From: Nemania diffusa
Lineage: Eukaryota; Ascomycota; Sordariomycetes; Xylariales; Xylariaceae
Direction: 5' to 3'
Assembly: GCA_038501195.1 (NCBI GenBank)
Contig: JBBPUQ010000009.1
Location: 1,054,001 to 1,118,000 of the forward strand
DNA: 64,000 nt
In this document: piece by piece, positions 45,445 through 57,214 of the stretch
How the letters are laid out: every line of letters starts with the position of its first letter
How positions within the stretch are numbered: the first letter of the stretch is position 1
Made by a program: the position numbers and the translations under genes
The notes under the pieces: generated by a model
Told to the model about the DNA's origin: nothing
The model's database searches: none
What the model saw: only the letters and a program-made list of their open reading frames with translations

Positions 45445-46542
45445 TCAGGTTGTACTTTCTGTCTGTGTTTTCTGAAACTCAATACCAGCGGCCACCCACC
45501 CAGCAACGCGGTCCCTGATCCTAGCCACACCCTCATCGCCCGCTCTAGCAGCAGCTTCATACGCAAGACGATACGCGCCCACATTCTCCGAGAACAGCGC
45601 CCTCTTATCCTCCCATCCCGTCAACCTCCTGATCTTCTCGCTACCCACCCACTGCGAGTAGCCCAGCACAGGATCCAGCGCGCGGAGTTCCGGTCGGACA
45701 TCCGCCACCGGCGCCACATCAATACCGCCCTCGACACCGTACTCAGCGGCCAGCGCAGCTAGGATCTCAGATACGGTCTCGTACCGATATCCAGAGATGT
45801 TAAAGCATTCCCCGCTGACCTCAGCGCGCACGGGGTGCGCGGCCAGCGCCACGTAGGCCTCGGCACAGTCGTCGACGTGGCAGCCGTGGTAGATATTATC
45901 AGGATGACCCGGCACCTCTATCACCCCTTCCACCCCCTCACGCAACACGCGTCCCAGCACATCGAACAGCACGCCGTAGTAGCTCCCCCCGTACCCAAAT
46001 AGCGGCGTCGGCCTCACCACCACCGCATCGAAAAGCTCCTTATACCCAAACGCCTGCAGGACAGAGAACGCGCGCGCGCGCAACAAGTCGACTGGCCTTA
46101 GCGGCGCGTCCTCCCCATGCGGTGCGAGCCCCGCCTCTCCATGCCGCGGCGTGACCCCATAGTCCTTGCACCCCGACGTGACAAGCACCAGCGGCTTCCC
46201 CGCCCCCTTCTCACGCGCGTGATTAGCGATTAGCGTCAGCAGGGCGAGGACGTGCGCCCAGTGCGCGTCGAAGGGGATCTGCTCCGTGCAGGAGACGACC
46301 ACATCAAAGGGGCGCGTCTCCTCGCGCGCGAGGAGCGCGGTGAGGAAGGCGAGGTCGGGGCCGATGGTGCCTACGATGGGGGTTATCTCTGCCGCGAGGA
46401 GGGCGGCGGCGGCGTTGGTGTTGCGCACGAGGCCGTGCACGTGGTAGCCGGCGCGGGAGAAGGCGTGGGAGAGGGCGGTGCCTAGGTAGCCGCTTGCGCC
46501 GGCGATGAGGACGGTCTTTGGGGGAGGGCGGGTGGGTTGCAT
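45445..46542 (-). CDS. NAD-dependent epimerase/dehydratase-like protein
   Basis: A single exon of 365 aa. After a short Pro-rich leader comes GASGYLGTALSHAFSRAGY, the NAD(P)-binding loop of extended short-chain dehydrogenases. VTSGCKDYG, PTPLFGYGGSYYG and HVDDCAEAYVAL match the later parts of the epimerase fold. The classical YxxxK of catalytic SDRs is not obvious, so it may be an atypical member with a regulatory or different catalytic role. I start at MQPTRP because the upstream codons of the frame start with GTG. The coding sequence is markedly GC-rich, with C or G at most third positions, unlike the flanking DNA. Substrate unknown. Confidence 0.85.
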   Translation of the reverse strand: MQPTRPPPKTVLIAGASGYLGTALSHAFSRAGYHVHGLVRNTNAAAALLAAEITPIVGTIGPDLAFLTALLAREETRPFDVVVSCTEQIPFDAHWAHVLALLTLIANHAREKGAGKPLVLVTSGCKDYGVTPRHGEAGLAPHGEDAPLRPVDLLRARAFSVLQAFGYKELFDAVVVRPTPLFGYGGSYYGVLFDVLGRVLREGVEGVIEVPGHPDNIYHGCHVDDCAEAYVALAAHPVRAEVSGECFNISGYRYETVSEILAALAAEYGVEGGIDVAPVADVRPELRALDPVLGYSQWVGSEKIRRLTGWEDKRALFSENVGAYRLAYEAAARAGDEGVARIRDRVAGWVAAGIEFQKTQTESTT

Positions 46543-47519
46543 GGTTTTTGCTGGTGCTGATATCACTACTATAGATAATGGATCACGGCTAAGCCTGGTT
46601 TGTGGGAGCTAGCTAGGCCATTCCTGACTATAGTCACAAAGACGGCTTCCCGTCCTGTTTTTAAATACAACCATACTCGCGGGGGAGGTGTCGTGATGCC
46701 TGCTTGCTTGTTGGTTGGTTGCTGCCGGAAGCGAAGGCCGGCGGTCATGAATTGCGCCGGGTCCAGTTTTTTTGGGCGGCCGGCTTTGTGATTGCGGAGG
46801 AATCTGGTCCGGCTGAATAATTCGGAATCCAGAGTGCACTTGCCCGGCTGTCGGCATGTAAGTGCTTATAGTGGCATATTTGAGTCGCATTCTGCGCATA
46901 CCTTATTTCTATGACCTGTCATTTTTTAAAAGTAAACTTTGTATTAAGCGCCATGCTACACACCAGTGTCAGGGTAGTCAGTTAGGATTGTAGGTAACTT
47001 TCAAGATAGACCGTGCTCTACAGCGTAACGCTCCCGCTTAAGTCAACAAGAAGCCACCCAACGTCGCATGAGTGAGTCTATTATACTTTCCTAACTGTAG
47101 TCCTTTATTAAACCTAAACTGGTTGTTTAAAACCAACTATTGGCTAGGAGACTACTAAATAGCGGTTGAACATGAAGTGATACAAGGGACTGGATTTCGT
47201 CTCCGAGTTCAATTCATGCCTACAAAGCTAATCTAGCTTCCAATATCATCAATTCTTCCCATACGTTCGCCTAGAACGCCGATGCCTATATCTTTACCCA
47301 TGCCTGTAGTAGATACCCATAAAGACTCAACCCACAATCAACCGATTTCAAAGCAGCCATGCATGCAGAGTGCATGATTACTGCCGCCATAACGCCCACA
47401 ACCCACGTAGCTAGCAATGCCCACGTATGTGTAGAATAAGCTAAGGTGAGATGACAAGCTGCGAACTCAGCCTAAGGAGTCTAAACATCTTACTCCCTAC
47501 CGGGTGGTTCGCACCCCAC
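46543..47519. other. intergenic, about 1 kb
   Basis: Gap between two minus-strand genes, containing the epimerase promoter. Short frames at 46600-46900 overlap on both strands and have no recognisable character. No gene is called. Confidence 0.5.
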
Positions 47520-48367
47520 CTAACAGAGCCAATTGCTCATGCCCCTTGCCCAAGAAACAGCATTCCTACCACTATTTCCAGCTCTTGTTGTCCCTGCACA
47601 GCCCAGACATCTTCGCTGCTCGCCGAGATTGGTGATGGAGCAATGGGAGCAAACATGTTTTCCGCAAGTTCCACAGCCTGCTCCCTCTGCGCCTGATAGA
47701 CTATCCACGTCCATCATCATGTCATCGCTATCGCTACCAAGGCTCTGTCCGCACTCCTCGCATTCTGTTGGTGTGTCCACAGATGTTGGTGGTAAGTAGG
47801 CAGCTGTGGTGGCGGATGGACGAGAAGGGAGATTCCAGAAACTGTGGAGGCTAGTTTGGTGAGAGGATGCCGAGGAAGACGAGGGCCCTGGCTGGGCGGC
47901 TGTGGGTACGTTGTGCTGTAGTTGGTTTGGCGTATGGGTGTCGTGGGGTTGTGTAGACGGCTGCTGTCGCTGTGCTGCGTAGAGCATATTCAGAGTGCGT
48001 TCTGTTTCGAGGCGTATGTGAGCGTGCTATTCGTATTTCCTCCCACTCCGTTTTGTAGTCCTCATTCAAAATCCCGTAGTCAAGGAGTCGGACCCAAGAT
48101 TGACTTACCATGGACCTCGCGTTCGGTGGGACGATTGTCCCGAAAGCGCTTCATTGTACGGCCTGGGACATGGGGGAATTGCAGGGTCTTGTTGCTGAAA
48201 CGTGACAGCGGCGAGACAGGGAAGTCTGTAGTGAAGCCGAAGCTATCTGTATCCATAGACACATCTATCGACTGAGGGGAGAATGAGCCAAATCGAGGCG
48301 GCGAGTTGAATGTGCTTGTTGTGGACGTCGAGAGTTCCGACTCGGAGCGCTTACGCTTTAGCTGCAT
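47520..48367 (-). CDS. conserved fungal protein with C-terminal CxxC zinc site
   Basis: Two exons (48367-48109 and 48001-47520) join in phase 1 and give 246 aa. The N-terminus MQLKRKRSESELSTS is basic and serine-rich and contains a possible nuclear signal. The second exon starts ERTLNMLYAAQRQQ, a segment that recurs in ascomycete homologues I have seen without a named function. The C-terminal quarter has four Cys pairs, CEEC, CGTC, CSHC and CLGC, able to bind two zinc ions in a RING-like or zinc-ribbon arrangement. An acidic stretch (SDSDDMMMDVD) separates the first two pairs. The earlier part of the frame begins with TTG, so I use the ATG at 48367. Role unknown; a nuclear, cell-cycle-related protein is a guess. 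Confidence 0.82.
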
Positions 48368-49580
48368 GCTGACGGGATGGAGTTGACGATGATGAGAGAA
48401 AACCAAGTGCTAAAGAGTTATTGTTAAGGAATTGATGTGCGGGGAGTAAGAGTTTTCGATGTATGGAGTTTAATTTCTAAGAAAATATTATACAATATGT
48501 GTTCCCAGTGGTTCGCATTTAATGTAGAGAAGGGAGGAGGTGTTTATCAGGAAATGAGGACGGCTGGACAGATGGAACTAGGAACCAGGATGGGGCTAGC
48601 GTCGCGACATGATGTGACAGGACGCGCCACAGCTCAGCCAGCCCCGCTAACCTTGGTCAATTCTCGCGTTACGCGTTAATGGGTTTTCCCTCCCCAACTT
48701 CCAGAAGACATGTGCGCTATAAGTCAATGACAGCATACCTACCTAAGGTACCTGTTGATTTCTTTAAAATTTAGAGGCAATGATGCATAGTTTTGTAGTA
48801 TGCTTGCCTTTGGATATTAGAATTTCCCCTTGCTTCCTCTATTATCTGTACCCATTTCTTAGCTTCCATCAACGCTGCAAGATCAAAGCAAGCCTGCTAG
48901 AATAAGCAAGTCGTTCCAACATTGATTTCTCTATTTAAAACAACACAACTCATTCAATTAAGTATTATTCCTCTCTGGAGAACTCATCATTACCGCCAAT
49001 TTATCATATCAAGATATGTTAAGTTATACTAGTCTAGGTAAGAGGTAGCTAGTAACCACAATACAATGATTCTCATGTAATGTCTCTTTGTTCTGTATAG
49101 CAACAATGCTGTGACATACAATGGTCCATTGATGCGAGTTAAATTAGTTAGCTACGCTGCAGTAGAAGCATGCTAATCAGGGTCTTTAAAAAAAGGGTAC
49201 CTACCTAGTTAGGTATTGTTTGGTACCGAGTAGTACTGAGAGTTCAAATTAGATTGCTATCAAGCTTACTCGGCCTGCGTGACGTAGCTGTTGAGGTAGA
49301 AGGTTTGTCTGGGTATACAAAACATAGCGTAGGTACCTACCTAGGTACTCTGTATTACCAGATGCCAAGCATTCAGCGAACTAGGCTTAGCACTTGCCGC
49401 TTTTTCGCAGGTATCAGTCAGGTGACTGTAAAACGGCCGTTGTGCATTTACTGCATTGCTTTATGCAGGGAGAAATAACTCTTGAAACGGTTCCAACTCT
49501 CAAAACGGTTCCAGACCTTAAAACCGTCCCAGCCTGTTTTAACCGTTAACCAAGGCAAATGAACAACGTTAACCGCTATG

Positions 49581-49620
49581 TCTCCTTGTCTCCTTGTCTC
49601 CTTGACTCCTTGACTCCTTG
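49581..49620. repeat. 8-bp minisatellite (tctccttg / actccttg)
   Basis: Five perfect 8-base units are joined head to tail: three tctccttg followed by two actccttg. A related but different repeat of aaacggttcca-like units lies 40-100 bp upstream. Confidence 0.9.
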
Positions 49621-51413
49621 ACTTAGCCTGCCATCCCGAGGCTGCGCAAACGAGCAATCAAGAAAAGTGTAAAAGACTGGTAGGATCTACTATTACCTCC
49701 CTCTTCTCCTCTTATCAAGAATCCGTGCAGGCATTATGCATAGTGTTAAGAGGTAGACCCTCTGGATGTATCACAAAGTACTCAGATAGGGTCGAGGTAA
49801 CAACTTTGTTGTAGCCTACCGAACTAGATATCTATGGAAGAAAGGTGACCTTATATATACATGTGTCACCATACAAATGTGAATGCCTCCTAATACATAC
49901 CTAGCACTGCCTAGTCGATATTAGCAGTCATCCACCTAAATACTAAGGTATGTATCTTGCCGGAAAATCTCCATAATGGGGCGCTTTTTGTCCTGGCCAA
50001 TGACGACCTAGTGCGCATAGTGGGTTACTGTTAGCCACGTATAGTGTGGAGATGCTTGCAAAACCACCCAATCATGGTTGTAGCATGCGTCGGAGTCTAG
50101 TAGATTAATAATCCGGTTCTTAAGCAAATATTTAAGAGCTAAATTTTTAGGTTGTAGACTAAACCATCAACTCTGCCAAAAACATAAATCATGAATCATG
50201 TTAGTCTGCCTCCCAACGCTCCCCAACACGCCGCAAGCTAGCGCGCCATGGTAAACAGGAAATCCAATTCTCCACCAAGTAAGTTTGAAGCCCCAAGTCA
50301 AACCGCTTCTCCTCTTTCACACCTGTGATGACCAACATTTGCCCTCCTCTGCAGCCACTTTGTACCTGGCATTGAAGAGACAAGGACTGTACTCAATTGT
50401 CCTATATTCTGAGAAAGAAATCCCCCAGGCCGTGCCCTTTTCGCCTTATCTACTTCCGGCCCTTACTAACCTAGCCATTACAAGATTGATACAGACAGAT
50501 ACTCTTTAGTCGAACCTCTAGTCCATCTGTGGCACTAGTGCCGGGCGTTCCCGCGACGGTCTGTTCTTCTCGGCTCCGCCGTTATGTCCGGTCCTAAATG
50601 TGCTCAACTTCAGAGCTAGCCAGGTAACAGATGCTTGCGCTAGAAGGGAATCGCACCAAGCGCTCTTTTGATCGATCCTTAGACAAGGAATACTCGTTGT
50701 TATCTCTGGCTCCTAGCCATGCGGCACTGCTTCGCCAGACATGTCAATATAAGTTAAGCAAATCGGCCGAAATTGAAGATTTAATTACTTAAAGATTTAA
50801 CAAACTGGCTAGAGAAAATAAAAGAAAATATAAAGCGAGTGCTATCTAGAGAGGTACTAGGCTACTTAGAAACAAGAGAAGCCGAGAGCAACAACTACTC
50901 GTGTATATGGGTATAAGACCTATTTAGATATTTCTGACTGCAGGACTCCACACCACCCTTGCCCCTGGCCAGGTAAAATACATAACTAATGTGACAGTAT
51001 AAGTGGGTCTAGTGGGGCGAACCCAAAGGGTCGGGTCATAGGATCCACCTAGGTGAGCTTACCTAATAAGGGAGCCTGAAAAGAGGCTTCTGCGGAAGCC
51101 TCTCCACTGCCCACAACACTACTTATCAAGATCACCACCTATTGTGGGCGCTTACTATTGCGGGCGAGCGGAAGCGATCACGAGATCGGGGCTCGGGTGC
51201 GAAACACCGAGCCCGATCTCGTTGTCCACTGGGAGCGTATGTGTCAGAGGAGGAAGTCACAGAGTGAATAGAAGTCCTGTCGCAGCTAGGAAGAAGGGTG
51301 TAGTTAGGGCTCAATAGATAGATTCATTGATTCCTGACCTTCTAGATCTATAAGGGGGACCGAAGGTCCCTTAAAAATAGCCAAATCAATAGATATAACC
51401 ACCCTATAGGGTC

Positions 51414-51607
51414 TTGTTACTTTATCACCTGACAGTATGTGTATATATAGAGCCTGAGAATCAGGAAGCTAGAGTAACTAGAATACTCGGCAGGCCTCAC
51501 TTCAATACACCTTTCAGGATCGTTTTGGTTCCACTGGTTCAATTCCACTTGCTAAGCTCGATCGTACTCTCGTACGTGACAACTAATTTGTATAAAAACT
51601 ATACAAC
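51414..51607. repeat. possible solo LTR-like segment
   Basis: The segment begins tgttac and ends acaaca, has a TATA-like tatatatag box about 40 bp in, and contains ttcaatacacctttcaggat, reminiscent of copia-type LTRs. No clean target-site duplication or second copy is visible. This is a weak call. Confidence 0.25.
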
Positions 51608-52479
51608 ACATAAAAAAGGAATTGGTCTTATTAACTATTAACTATAAAGTACTAGTGCGGCGACGAGATTCCCGGCTAGTACGAGATTTCTGTTCATACA
51701 TAAACAAAGTCCATGCCTAGAAAGCGTGTAATCCCAAAAAGAAAAAATCCTACGCTCGTGAACCAACTGCAGATAAACTAGTAGACTGCCTGATATCGAT
51801 ACTAGCAATCATCTGTGCCCACTTAAGTAAATATATCTTCTGGCTATTATAACCCCCACCTCTTCTCTATGGGGATGATAATGCTAAACTGTAGGGTCAA
51901 ACAATTCCCAAATATATACATATATATCGGGCAATATATATATGTAGGGCACAGGATATCCTACCAGATATTTTACTATTCTGTTCTGTTCGGCCCCCTC
52001 AATCGCAATCCGAAGCGGTTTGATAGACGATAGACAAGCAAGTGCTTGAGCTTATATCTGCCGAAGCCGATTCTGTAAGTACATGGTTAACCGCCGTTTT
52101 AGATAATGTGAACTACCTAATGGCAAACAGTCTCATACAAAACACCTTCCAGCGGATGGTAGCTAAAGTACAAAGCTATATACGACGCTTATTTCAGGAA
52201 GAAAAAGTAAGAATGGAAACAAGGAGGTCGGTCAAGGCTTTTATGTAGTCTTTGCTATAGCTTTATTGCAAATATCTCGCCTAGCAACTACCTAGATTCG
52301 ATCGACTTTGGCGATTTGTAAAGTTGCTTCGCCTATCCCAGAGATCGGATTATAAAACAATAGTAACTATCTTAGAATAAAAAAAAGTACCTTAAAATAA
52401 GGCGGCCTAACATAAATAAGCTTGAATCAAGCTATAAAATGCACCGCATTACGCCTATCGAGCGTCTTTGCGCTTACGT

Positions 52480-52710
52480 TCAACTCTAGCAGCGTTTATT
52501 TGTTGGAGTGACTTCCTAAGAAGCCGCTCTACTAATATGGTCCTGTCGAATCCGTTTTAAAACGAAACGGTTCTCTTAGCGTTTTACAATTAAACGTGTT
52601 ATTAGCTTATGCAAAAAACGGGTCCTGTTCAGGCCTTAAGCTAAAAGCGGCATGGCTCAGATAAAATGCCCATTCCGATTCGAGATGGTAAAACCTATCT
52701 TGAAGGTACC
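52480..52710. repeat. diverged direct repeat, left copy
   Basis: The segment shares a series of blocks, in the same order and orientation, with 53290-53540: acttccta-gaag, aaatccgtttt/gaatccgtttt, ttagctt-tgcaaaa, aggct-aagctaaaagcgg, and taaaacctatct. Several differences are G-to-A or C-to-T type, for example gcggcatggctcaga here against gcggcgtggctcagg in the other copy. Confidence 0.7.
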
Positions 52711-53289
52711 CCACGAGTTCATCTCATCATTTCTCTGGAAGATGTTAATCAAAGCTAGTGTTCAGTCTTGCTTTTTGGAATGTTTGACCCGACAGTTTGG
52801 GCCCAAAGAATTGCTATCCACACAAACAAGAAATAGGCGGTTATAAAGGTAACCAATAGCAGTGGGCGGAAATAAGTGCTAATATAGATTAGGCAATGCG
52901 TTACGTTCTGGTAAGCAAAGGTTCAAGGACTCGATGCCTATATAAATTCTTAGCAAATCTCTAGTTAGTCATAAAAAGAAAGGGGGGGGGGGTAGCAGTA
53001 TACGCAGCAGCAGATTCTGTATTGCTAGGAAAGGATGAATAGATATTTGCGCATACATGTATAAGTATGGCAACTTGCTAGGACATGTATGGACAACGGA
53101 GCAAGAGATGAGTGTTAGTGTTGCGCACTTATACCACCACACAGAAAGGCATCTCATGGGCCGAGGTATAGCGTTGTCGGTGTCGCCAAGCATGGTATGG
53201 CTTTCTGGATTGCCTATAATTGTCTTTTCTGGCATGTGTATATTCTGCTTTCCCCTGTGAGCGTTCTGTGTCTTTATGCGTACATTCAG

Positions 53290-53540
53290 CTTTAGCTGCT
53301 TTGTTCGTAGAGCGACTTCCTAGGAAGTCGTTAGAATACTCAAATCCGTTTTGTAGTAAAAACGGTCACTTTCCATCTATTGTCGTGCATTTACGGTAAG
53401 ACGTATGTTGGAAGTTATGCAAGTTTGTTCATTTAGCTTGTGCAAAAGTGGGGTCTTTCTCAGTCCAGGCTCAGGCTAAAAGCGGCGTGGCTCAGGTGAA
53501 ATTCTTATCGGACAGTAAAACCTATCTCAGAGGTAGTTGT
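53290..53540. repeat. diverged direct repeat, right copy
   Basis: Second copy of the repeat described at 52480-52710, about 0.8 kb downstream. It carries the G/C version of several variable positions. The internal part has an insertion of about 30 bp relative to the left copy. No coding sequence is evident in either copy. Confidence 0.7.
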
Positions 53541-54257
53541 GAAACATAGATAATGGCTTGGTGGCATGTGGAAGATTTCCGCTTTTGGTCGTATGTTCCT
53601 ACAGCGGAGACCAGCTGATTATCCGATGTACCCACATATGTGGTCCGTGCGTCTGCACCCCATGTCCCGGCGCAACCTGACTTCATCCGCGAACAGCCCG
53701 ATAACAGATACCTCTTGGTTTAAGTGCTTCCCTATCCGCTTAATATAGGTAGGCTGTCTTCATCTCGTCCACCAATCTTCCTCACCCGGGGATAATCTAT
53801 CAATCCGTAATTCTTAGGCCACTATCATTTTTGTGCTCGAGAATCACCTAGCCTCTTTCATTCAAGGGCATTCGAGGGGTTCCCTTCGGCTTGGATTGTC
53901 TTTTGGCGCACCTTAGCTTCCCCGAAACTAGCCTGTTCCTCTGCGAAAAAGAACACCCGACTGTCGATAGCCTCCACTGTCCACGGAAACGTCCTCGGCA
54001 ACCGTATACAATTACAATCCTCCCCAACGACCTGCCGTGGCCTAGAACTTAATCGTGCCGCCGATATTGTTTCCGATTCCTCCCTAGTGAGCGCTTAGCA
54101 CGCCTACGAGCCAAACAGCAAACAGCAAAACAGCTTATAAACCTCGTCCTTATCCCGTTCTGTGGCTCTGTCTCTTTGTACTCTCTGCGCATCACTAGCC
54201 AATATCATTCTCTCCGCTTTCTAAGTTAATAATTCCGCTTCGTGCCATAATCTCACA

Positions 54258-55419
54258 ATGTCGTCTGAACAACGAGAGCTCGAGAGCCGCATCAAGGCTC
54301 TCCACAAGGCCCAGGGCGAGAAAGCTCCTGCCGCAACCATTATCTCGCTGCTTGAAGGCCTTAGGAAAGACGTTCGCCCCACTGAAGAGATGTTGCGCGT
54401 ATGTATTTTCCATATAGGTATTGACATGTTGACTTGATGTACTTGACAAACCAATATATCGCCAACCACTACTCTTCTGTTAGGCGGCTACCACTGCCAA
54501 ATACCTCCGAACCTAGACGCCGACCCTTCCGCATATTGTACTTTGCGCTGGTATCTAACCGCTAATGTTCGCAGACTACCAAGGCTGGTCTTGTTGTAGG
54601 CAAGCTCCGAGGTCATACTAATAAGGACATCGGTAAAGCCGCCAATGACGTCGTCTCGAAGTGGAGAAGGAGTGTGGAGGAAGAGAAGAAAGCCAAGGGT
54701 TTGCACGCACCTGGTGCCAGAATCCGCGATTCCGCCTCTCCCGGTAGCAAAGCCGCATCCCCGGCTCCTAAGCCTATCCCCACCAACGGCAGTAAGAAAG
54801 CCTACGAGGGCAATACCGAGACGCGCAAGTTCAACACCGATCATGTCGACGTCAAGCGTACCGACTCCCAGATCCGCAACAACTGCATTGGCGTATTGTA
54901 TAATGGCTTGGCCTATCGATCAACAGAACCCGAGGACACTGTGCTCATCAAGGCAATGGCTGTCGAGGCGGCAGCGTTCAAGGCGTACAAAGGTGAAACT
55001 CAGGCCTACAAGGAGAAGGTCCGGTCTCTATTCCAGAATCTCAAGGTGAAAAATAACTTGGATCTGGGTCGTAACGTCATGTCCGGCGCCATCACTCCCG
55101 ATAAATTCGTCGTCATGACGTCTAAGCAGCTCCAGTCCGCGGAGCAGCGGAAAGCAGATGCGGCACTTGAGGAAGAGAACATGAAGAAGGCCCAAGTCCC
55201 CATGGAAGAAAAGAGTATGAGCGATTCTCTGGAGTGCAGCGGGTGCAAGAAGAAGATGGTTAGCTACAGTCAAGCGCAGACTAGAAGCGCAGATGAGCCG
55301 ATGACGACATTCTGCTTGTGTATGAACTGCGGAAAGCGTTGGAAGGTATGCATTGTTTATGAACTCTCAAATTTTTTTCTATCAGGCTATTACTAACTAA
55401 CTTGTTGTAGTTCTCTTGA
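54258..55419 (+). CDS. transcription elongation factor TFIIS
   Basis: Three exons (54258-54398, 54575-55345, 55411-55419) give 306 aa, close to the yeast protein's length. The N-terminal LW domain (1-80) includes ELESRIKALHKA and TTKAGLVVGKLR. A Ser/Pro/Lys linker follows. The central domain II starts near TETRKFNTDH and binds RNA polymerase II. The C-terminal zinc ribbon shows CSGC, then the acidic catalytic hairpin RSADEPMTTF, then CMNCGKRWKF. The hairpin Asp-Glu stimulates transcript cleavage by stalled polymerase. The last exon holds only Phe-Ser and the stop, supported by the conserved end WKFS. Nuclear housekeeping gene. In yeast the gene is DST1. Confidence 0.95.
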
Positions 55420-55834
55420 TCCATCCCCTGCTCTACTAGTCCCGTCTTTGTAGGGCTATGGACTATTTCTTTTGCTACGATTCATGAGGTCCCCGTCACA
55501 AAAAACCACCAGAGACGGTAGGCGTTTTGCTTTCTTGTGAGGAGTGATATCTTCTCCAGGCAAGGCTTCGATGGGATGGGGGGCGTTTGCTATTTTAAGG
55601 CCCTCTCGGGGAAGAGGTCAATGAGATGTAGAAGTATCTCTTGTGTGTAGTTTCAGCTCGCCCTGACAGCATTCCTATCAGTTGCCTCGGCCCGCTAGGC
55701 ATAGCTTTGTAGTATAGACTAGTTCGTGGGATGCTCGCTTCGTGATGCCGTTACGCGAGGTCACCACGCAACTGCAACTCTGAAATATAACTGATCACGT
55801 GCCAATCTCGGTGCTTATTTTACGTCATGATTTT
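55420..55834. other. convergent intergenic region
   Basis: 415 bp between the 3' ends of the TFIIS and cysteine-synthase-like genes. It probably holds both 3' untranslated regions. No gene is seen. Confidence 0.6.
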
Positions 55835-57214
55835 TCATTTGGGCTTTTCAATGGCAAGGAGTGTGAATAGATCATCCGGCTCCGGCCCATCCTCCAGCCC
55901 CATCTCCCCAATCTTCTTCCACAGCTTGCTGAGATGTCTCGTGCCCGAATCACATAATATGGTGACGACACGGCTGCCCTCGGGCAGGCTCATGGCGGCG
56001 ACGATGGCGGCAACGCAATTCACAGCGCTGCTGCTGCCGACGAAGATGCCGTCGTGCTCGACGAGCCAGCGGGCCATCTTGCAGGCCTGCTCGTCGGAGA
56101 CCTTGACGGCGTCGTCGATGAGGTCGCGGCCGGCCTCGAAGTTCTCGGTGACGCGGTTGATGCCGACGCCCTCGACGATGGAGTCGACCTGCTGGCGGCG
56201 GCGGGTGCCCTCGCGCTCGGTGGCGCTGTACATGACGCCGTGGCGGATCTTGTTGTACAGGCCGCTGCCCTGGGGGTCGGCGAGGACGACGCGGACGCCG
56301 GGGATGCCGCGGTCGCCCTTGAGGAAGCGCGCGACGCCCGCGACGGTGCCGCCCGTGCCGGCGCCGGCGACGAAGGCGTCGAGGCGGCCCCCCGTCTGCG
56401 CGGCGATCTCGGGGCCCGTGGCGGCCTCGTGGGCCTGGTAGTTGGCGGGGTTCTCGAACTGGTCGGCGAAGAAGCCGCGGCTCGGGTCGGCGGCGGAGGC
56501 GCGGGCCGTGTGCTCGGCGGCGCGGCGGCGCGCGAGGTTGACGAAGTGCTCGGGCGACGCGATGGGGGCGACGGGGACGCGCTCGACGGCGGCGCCGAGG
56601 TGGTGCAGCAGGGCCGACTTCTCTTGGCTCTGGTCGTCGGGCATGCAGATGTGGGCGCGGTAGCCCCGGGCGCGGGCGAGGGCGGCGAGGGAGATGCCGG
56701 TGCTGCCGACGGTGCCCTCGTAGATGGTGTCGCCGCGGCCCGGGACGAGCAGGCCGGCGGCCTCGGCGGCCTCGATCATTTGCAGGGCCACGCGGTCCTT
56801 GGGGCTGTTGCCCGCGCCGTTGAGGAACTCGGCCTTGGCGAGGATCGCGCGCCCCGTCGCCGCCGAGAGGCTCGGGATCTCCACCAGCGGCGTCCCGCCG
56901 ATGCACCCCTCGATCCCCGACACGATGCCCGGCGACCGCAGGTAGAGCTCGTCGGCCTGTAGCTGCGCCGCCGCCTCGTGGTCTTCGAGTGAGACTGGAC
57001 CCCAGAAGGCGCTCGATCTGCGGCGGGGCTCTGCGGTGTTGCGGGAGGCTGAGAGGCGTCTGTTTCTGCGTGCAAAGCCGCGGCGCTTCTGCTGGTAGCG
57101 GCTTTCTAGCTCTGGGTATAGGTCTTTGAAACCGAGGGTCACGAGCACGCCAGCCGCAAAGGCGATGGCCACGGCGGCTGTGCCGTAGGCTCTCGGATGG
57201 TCGCTTAATGACAT
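55835..57214 (-). CDS. cysteine synthase-like PLP enzyme, membrane-anchored
   Basis: A single exon of 459 aa. Residues 10-30 form a hydrophobic segment (AAVAIAFAAGVLVTLGF) followed by a basic stretch, fitting a mitochondrial outer-membrane or organelle anchor. The fold-type II PLP core starts near residue 100 with GIEGCIGGTPLVEI. GNSPKDRVA carries the Schiff-base lysine, GTVGSTGISLA the phosphate/substrate loop, and GAGTGGTVAGVARFL the PLP phosphate site. It ends with GTRHLSKLW. The closest known type is yeast YGR012W (cysteine synthase 2), which has a similar anchor. Catalytic activity in fungi of this paralogue is not well settled. The GC-rich coding sequence creates long shadow frames on the other strand. 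Confidence 0.92.
   Translation of the reverse strand: MSLSDHPRAYGTAAVAIAFAAGVLVTLGFKDLYPELESRYQQKRRGFARRNRRLSASRNTAEPRRRSSAFWGPVSLEDHEAAAQLQADELYLRSPGIVSGIEGCIGGTPLVEIPSLSAATGRAILAKAEFLNGAGNSPKDRVALQMIEAAEAAGLLVPGRGDTIYEGTVGSTGISLAALARARGYRAHICMPDDQSQEKSALLHHLGAAVERVPVAPIASPEHFVNLARRRAAEHTARASAADPSRGFFADQFENPANYQAHEAATGPEIAAQTGGRLDAFVAGAGTGGTVAGVARFLKGDRGIPGVRVVLADPQGSGLYNKIRHGVMYSATEREGTRRRQQVDSIVEGVGINRVTENFEAGRDLIDDAVKVSDEQACKMARWLVEHDGIFVGSSSAVNCVAAIVAAMSLPEGSRVVTILCDSGTRHLSKLWKKIGEMGLEDGPEPDDLFTLLAIEKPK

Larger units (their letters stand above)
48368..54257. other. gene-poor, repeat-bearing block, 5.9 kb
   Basis: I find no intact gene. The block contains TAGGTAC-type palindromes (48740, 49200, 49330), an 8-bp minisatellite (49581-49620), nearby AACGGTTCC repeats (49480-49560), a possible solo-LTR-like segment (51414-51607), an orphan frame at 52042-52248 (+), and a diverged direct repeat (52480-52710 and 53290-53540). 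This is probably an old insertion zone of mobile DNA between housekeeping genes. Confidence 0.55.

Noticed and set aside
55950..56962. Long Arg/Pro-rich and Gly/Ala/Val-rich open frames on both strands
   Set aside because: They are shadows of the GC-rich cysteine-synthase-like gene; low-complexity composition and no domains.
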